This document shows, piece by piece, positions 7,278 through 9,228 of a stretch of 9,228 nucleotides of DNA. The position numbers and the translations under genes are program-made. The notes below the pieces were generated by a model that saw only the letters and a program-made list of their open reading frames with translations, searched no databases and was not told where the DNA came from. Origin of the DNA: CAYQDF01 sp964416175 (GTDB lineage: Bacteria > Chloroflexota > Anaerolineae > Anaerolineales > UBA4823); contig CAYQDF010000119.1 of the NCBI GenBank assembly GCA_964416175.1, positions 1 through 9,228 of the forward strand, written 5' to 3'. The first letter of the stretch is position 1, and every line of letters begins with the position of its first letter.

Positions 7278-7344
7278 TACCTCCTGTGAGGTAATGAAAA
7301 TACCTTCTCCTTACCATGCTGATTCCTCCGCCAGCCGGTAGAAT
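7278..7344 (+). promoter_or_regulatory. promoter module 2 of the regulator gene
   Basis: AAATACCTTCTCCTTACCA (7298-7316) matches the element at 6991-7009 at 17 of 19 bases. TACC half-sites sit at 7301-7304 and 7312-7315. Exactly 23 nt after the second one is TAGAAT (7339-7344), a 5-of-6 match to the -10 consensus; the -35 region is poor. Just upstream is a perfect hairpin or operator-like inverted repeat, TACCTC-CTGT-GAGGTA (7278-7293), which uses the same half-site. Initiation near 7351 would leave about 45 nt before the GTG start of the regulator. Control by the regulator itself is possible but is inference. Confidence 0.5.
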
Positions 7345-7394
7345 CTGTCTGCTGACCAATCAGGGGCTTCTAGCTCGGTGGGGAGGGGGCGGCC

Positions 7395-8180
7395 GTGGGC
7401 CCAGGGCAGCTTTCGCTGTCCGGGAAAAGCTGGCCTGAAATGAAGCTGAAAGTTTTGATCATTTCTGACGAAGCGGAGACTGCCCGCGCCTGGGGGTTCA
7501 CCCTGGGCGAGGCCGGCCTGGACGTGACGCTGATCGGCATCGCCGATCCGGTCCTGGAAGTCTGGGCCGAGCTGCTCCCCGACCTGATCATCATCGAAGA
7601 CTTCAACGCCGAGGTCGAGGAGCTCGAGCTCTGCCGCCGGCTCCGGGAGGAGACTGTGGTCCCGCTGCTCTACCTGACCGCGAAGCTGGATGAGGCTTTC
7701 CTCCTGGAGACCTACAAAGCCGGCGCGGACGAGACCATCCCTTTCCCGATCACCCCGCGGCTGTTCCAGGCCAAGGTCAAGGCCTGGCTCCGCCGGACGC
7801 AGAGTCTGCCCCTGGCTGCGCTGGACGGAGTCCGGAAGGGGGGCTTCCTCCTGGACCCGGAGAGCCGGCGCCTGGTGCTCCCTACCGGGGAGGTGGTCAA
7901 TCTGTCCGTCCTGGAGTCGCGGCTGCTTTATGTCCTGATGGGGTATCCGGGCAAGGCGTTCGACTCGACCCAGCTGGTGGAGCGCGTCTGGGGGTACTAC
8001 GGAGAGGGGAACAACAGCCTCCTGAAGGTGCTGGTGTACCGGCTGCGGCGCAAGATCGAACCCGACCCGGCCCGGCCGCGCTACCTGCTGACCGTGGACA
8101 ACTCTGGGTACGCCTTCGAGCCCGGGGAGGCGGGTGGCCAGGAGGGGAGCAACGGAGGTCTCCGGCAGAGAGCAGATTAA
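7395..8180 (+). CDS. OmpR/PhoB-family regulator with degenerate receiver domain
   Basis: This is a 261-residue protein from the GTG at 7395. That start has a good GGAGG (7382-7386) 8 nt upstream. An ATG at 7440 would give 246 residues and begins exactly where receiver domains usually begin (MKLKVLIISDE), but it lacks a clear ribosome-binding site. Numbering from that ATG, residues 1-118 are a receiver fold and 133-227 a winged-helix DNA-binding domain, with LERVWG-like ERVWGYYGEGN, the recognition helix LLKVLVYRLRRKIEPDP and the wing YLLTVDNSGYAF. The receiver is atypical. The acidic pair is reduced to Ser9-Asp10, the phosphoacceptor position is Glu53 (followed by Asp54), Thr80 is kept, and the conserved Lys is Phe102. 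It is therefore unlikely to be switched by classical phosphorylation. No histidine kinase gene is adjacent. The stop is 2 nt before tandem repeats in the promoter of the next gene, a plausible target. Confidence 0.85.
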   Translation: MGPGQLSLSGKSWPEMKLKVLIISDEAETARAWGFTLGEAGLDVTLIGIADPVLEVWAELLPDLIIIEDFNAEVEELELCRRLREETVVPLLYLTAKLDEAFLLETYKAGADETIPFPITPRLFQAKVKAWLRRTQSLPLAALDGVRKGGFLLDPESRRLVLPTGEVVNLSVLESRLLYVLMGYPGKAFDSTQLVERVWGYYGEGNNSLLKVLVYRLRRKIEPDPARPRYLLTVDNSGYAFEPGEAGGQEGSNGGLRQRAD

Positions 8181-8182
8181 AT

Positions 8183-8200
8183 TGTAACCGCCTGTAACCG
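8183..8200 (+). promoter_or_regulatory. tandem direct repeat, candidate activator site
   Basis: TGTAACCG occurs at 8183-8190 and again at 8193-8200, a 10-bp period, ending 3 nt before the -35 box. Tandem half-sites of one helical turn just upstream of a -35 are the usual arrangement for OmpR/PhoB-family regulators, and such a regulator is encoded immediately upstream. Binding by that protein is inferred. Confidence 0.5.
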
Positions 8201-8203
8201 GGA

Positions 8204-8231
8204 TTGAAACCGGTTACGTTACCGGTTTAAT
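8204..8231 (+). promoter_or_regulatory. sigma70-like promoter with palindromic spacer
   Basis: TTGAAA (8204-8209, 5 of 6 to TTGACA) and TTTAAT (8226-8231, 5 of 6 to TATAAT) are 16 nt apart. The spacer is CCGGTTACGTTACCGG, itself a palindrome with one mismatched pair. The symmetry extends to 22 bp (8207-8228) with arms AAACCGGT and ACCGGTTT. A dimeric regulator bound here would cover the core promoter, so repression or MerR-like promoter distortion is possible. Initiation is expected near 8238, driving the surface-protein gene. Confidence 0.6.
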
Positions 8232-8237
8232 ATAAAA

Positions 8238-8492
8238 TCGAAGAGGGTTGCGGCAGTGAAGCGGTGACCAGAATTGGTCGCTTATCCGGTCCAGGACAAG
8301 GTGGAGCGGGGGAGGTCATCGGGGAGCCAGTAGCGAAACCGGCAAGAGGGCCGGTTTTTGTTTCGGGTGGGGAGGTGAAATTCGAAAAACACACTGGAGA
8401 GAAGTCGAACTGAGCGCAGCCGGCGTGGGCCGGCAGAGCAGCGTTTCCGATAATTAATGGCTTAATATACCCAAAGCGGGGAAGGATTGGTA
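8238..8492 (+). other. long structured 5' leader of the surface-protein gene
   Basis: About 255 nt separate the predicted transcription start from the coding sequence, and no ORF of note lies in it. Hairpins include GACCA-GAAT-TGGTC (within 8263-8284), the terminator-like stem at 8336-8359, and GCCGGC-GTGG-GCCGGC (8419-8434). CCGGT at 8286-8290 could pair with ACCGG at 8338-8342 and disrupt the terminator-like stem. I looked for GEMM, glycine, TPP, cobalamin and ydaO signatures and recognised none convincingly. AAGGA (8482-8486) is the ribosome-binding site. Confidence 0.4.
8336..8359 (+). terminator. terminator-like hairpin inside the leader (possible attenuator)
   Basis: AAACCGGC (8336-8343) and GCCGGTTT (8350-8357) form a perfect eight-pair stem around a 6-nt loop, ending in a run of five T (8355-8359) and then GTTT. 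It has the form of an intrinsic terminator, yet it sits about 100 nt into the leader of the surface-protein gene, so it could attenuate that gene or mark the end of a short transcript. Confidence 0.5.
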
Positions 8493-8495
8493 GTG

Positions 8496-9228
8496 ATGAC
8501 TGAAAAACTGAGCAAGAAAGTGACCTGGGGCCTCTCGCTGGCGGTCGTGCTGGCGCTGCTCCTGGCGCCCCTGGCGCTGGCGGACAATGTTCAAGGGGAT
8601 GACTTGGAATCAGGGGGGAATACATCCAAAGAGCCTGGACAATCAGGCACTGGTGAGTTTTGGTTAGTGGCTAATGGAAATGACGGATGCAATGTTGATC
8701 CCAGTAATCCAGCGACAGCCACTATTGTTTCCAATCAGTCTTGGTTAACAATCGACTCGCCAGGGTCTGTAACTTTTACAGGCTGTAGCCAAACTAACTC
8801 CCAGACCATCGGTTATTTAGTCTCATCATCAGCCCCCGTTGGTGGTGTTGCAAAGGTCGAGGTAAGTGGTGTAACTGGAGGTAAAACAGGTAATAACGGG
8901 TGGAACTTAAATCCAAGCTCGTTTACTGTAACTGTAATTGCCCTTGCAGACTCCACCCCGCCTGCCATCACCCCGAACGTCTCCGGGACACTCGGCAATG
9001 ACGGCTGGTACGTCAGCGATGTGACCATCAGTTGGACGGTAAGCGAACCCGAATCGACGATAACCTCCACCAGTGGCTGCGATATTACAATCATTAACAC
9101 CGACACAGCCGGCACCACCTTGACCTGCACGGCCACCAGCGCGGGCGGCACGAGCTCCGAGTCGGTGACGATCAAGCGGGATGCGACAGCGCCGGTGGTC
9201 ACGGTGACGCCTGACCGCGCTCCTGACC
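8496..9228 (+). CDS. secreted Ig-like multi-domain surface protein, N-terminal part
   Basis: The frame is open from ATG 8496 to the window edge (244 residues, no stop), so the 3' end is missing. AAGGA lies 9 nt upstream; an in-frame GTG directly before the ATG (8493) is an alternative start. Residues 1-29 are a clear signal peptide (MTEKLSKK, a long Ala/Leu/Val core, then PLALA before Asp30). Residues 53-151 form a beta-rich domain with NGNDGCNVDPSNPATATI and FTGC motifs, as seen in many S-layer-like or adhesin-like proteins. Residues 152-228 form an Ig-like/HYR-type module (TPPAITPNVSG, NDGWYVSDVTISW, SGCDITI, LTCTATSAGG). A further copy begins at DATAPVVTVTP, so tandem modules should continue beyond the edge. 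The protein is exported and probably displayed on the surface. The anchor and ligand lie outside the window. The coding sequence for the first domain is visibly AT-richer than the signal peptide and the later module. Confidence 0.82.
   Translation, partial: MTEKLSKKVTWGLSLAVVLALLLAPLALADNVQGDDLESGGNTSKEPGQSGTGEFWLVANGNDGCNVDPSNPATATIVSNQSWLTIDSPGSVTFTGCSQTNSQTIGYLVSSSAPVGGVAKVEVSGVTGGKTGNNGWNLNPSSFTVTVIALADSTPPAITPNVSGTLGNDGWYVSDVTISWTVSEPESTITSTSGCDITIINTDTAGTTLTCTATSAGGTSSESVTIKRDATAPVVTVTPDRAPD

Noticed and set aside
6805..7341. 178-codon open frame on the plus strand across the intergenic region
   Set aside because: It runs through the inverted-repeat element, the terminator-like hairpin and both promoter modules, has no ribosome-binding site and no recognisable protein features.
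8194..8217. Intrinsic terminator for the regulator gene (GTAACCGG/CCGGTTAC stem)
   Set aside because: The eight-pair stem is not followed by a T-run and overlaps a good promoter; regulatory use is more likely, though not excluded.
8183..8225. CRISPR-like or phage attachment-type repeat from the repeated GTAACCG units
   Set aside because: The repeats are only 8 bp with 2-bp spacing and are arranged around -35/-10 boxes, so operator sites explain them better.
8238..8495. Second c-di-GMP or a c-di-AMP (ydaO) riboswitch in the surface-protein leader
   Set aside because: The GEMM blocks GGCAAAC and GCAAAGCC are absent. Only fragments superficially resemble ydaO (GGGGGAG, GGTGAAA), and its conserved 3' block is missing.
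8227..8625. 132-codon minus-strand frame over the surface-protein leader
   Set aside because: Pro/Ser/Ala-rich with no domain; it is antisense to a leader with a clear promoter and to the signal peptide of the real gene.

Overview
The window looks like chromosomal DNA of a bacterium, most likely from the Chloroflexota (Anaerolineae-like). This is an inference from the gene families: polytopic GT87/GT39-type membrane proteins, a sulfatase-like membrane enzyme, a PrsW protease, an OmpR-type regulator and a secreted Ig-like surface protein with high-GC codon use. No rRNA or other phylogenetic marker is present, so the placement is tentative.

Layout. (1) Positions 1-4950, plus strand: a cell-envelope glycan block. 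It holds the C-terminal end of a GT39-like membrane protein, a GT87/DUF2029-like integral membrane protein, a second GT39-like integral membrane protein that overlaps it by 7 nt, and a five-TM sulfatase/phosphotransferase-like enzyme. The last gene is clearly AT-richer (about 40% GC in spot checks) than everything around it. (2) Positions 4992-6686, minus strand, convergent: a very GC-rich gene for a TPR-like plus PrsW-family intramembrane metalloprotease. Its 5' leader (6691-6780) has the sequence and hairpins of a class I cyclic-di-GMP (GEMM-I) riboswitch, and the aptamer ends a few bases before the start codon. (3) Positions 6687-7394: a roughly 700-bp divergent intergenic region. It contains the riboswitch and its promoter, a structured inverted-repeat element (6841-6934), two promoter-like modules of identical geometry (TACC-N7-TACC-N23-TANAAT), and a terminator-like hairpin that could end a roughly 175-nt small RNA. 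(4) Positions 7395-8180, plus strand: an OmpR/PhoB-family DNA-binding regulator whose receiver domain has lost most phosphorylation residues (Glu at the phosphoacceptor position, Phe at the conserved Lys position). (5) Positions 8181-8495: a promoter whose spacer lies inside a 22-bp near-perfect palindrome, with tandem 10-bp-period repeats just upstream, then a leader of about 250 nt with several hairpins including a terminator-like one. (6) Position 8496 to the end: the N-terminal part of a secreted multi-domain surface protein with a signal peptide and Ig-like modules, cut by the window edge.

How it may fit together (inference): regions 2-6 look like a regulatory and cell-surface module. 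Cyclic di-GMP would control an intramembrane protease through the riboswitch, and a non-canonical regulator sits directly in front of a surface-protein gene that has a repeat-rich promoter. Regions 1 and 2 are convergent and may be functionally unrelated.
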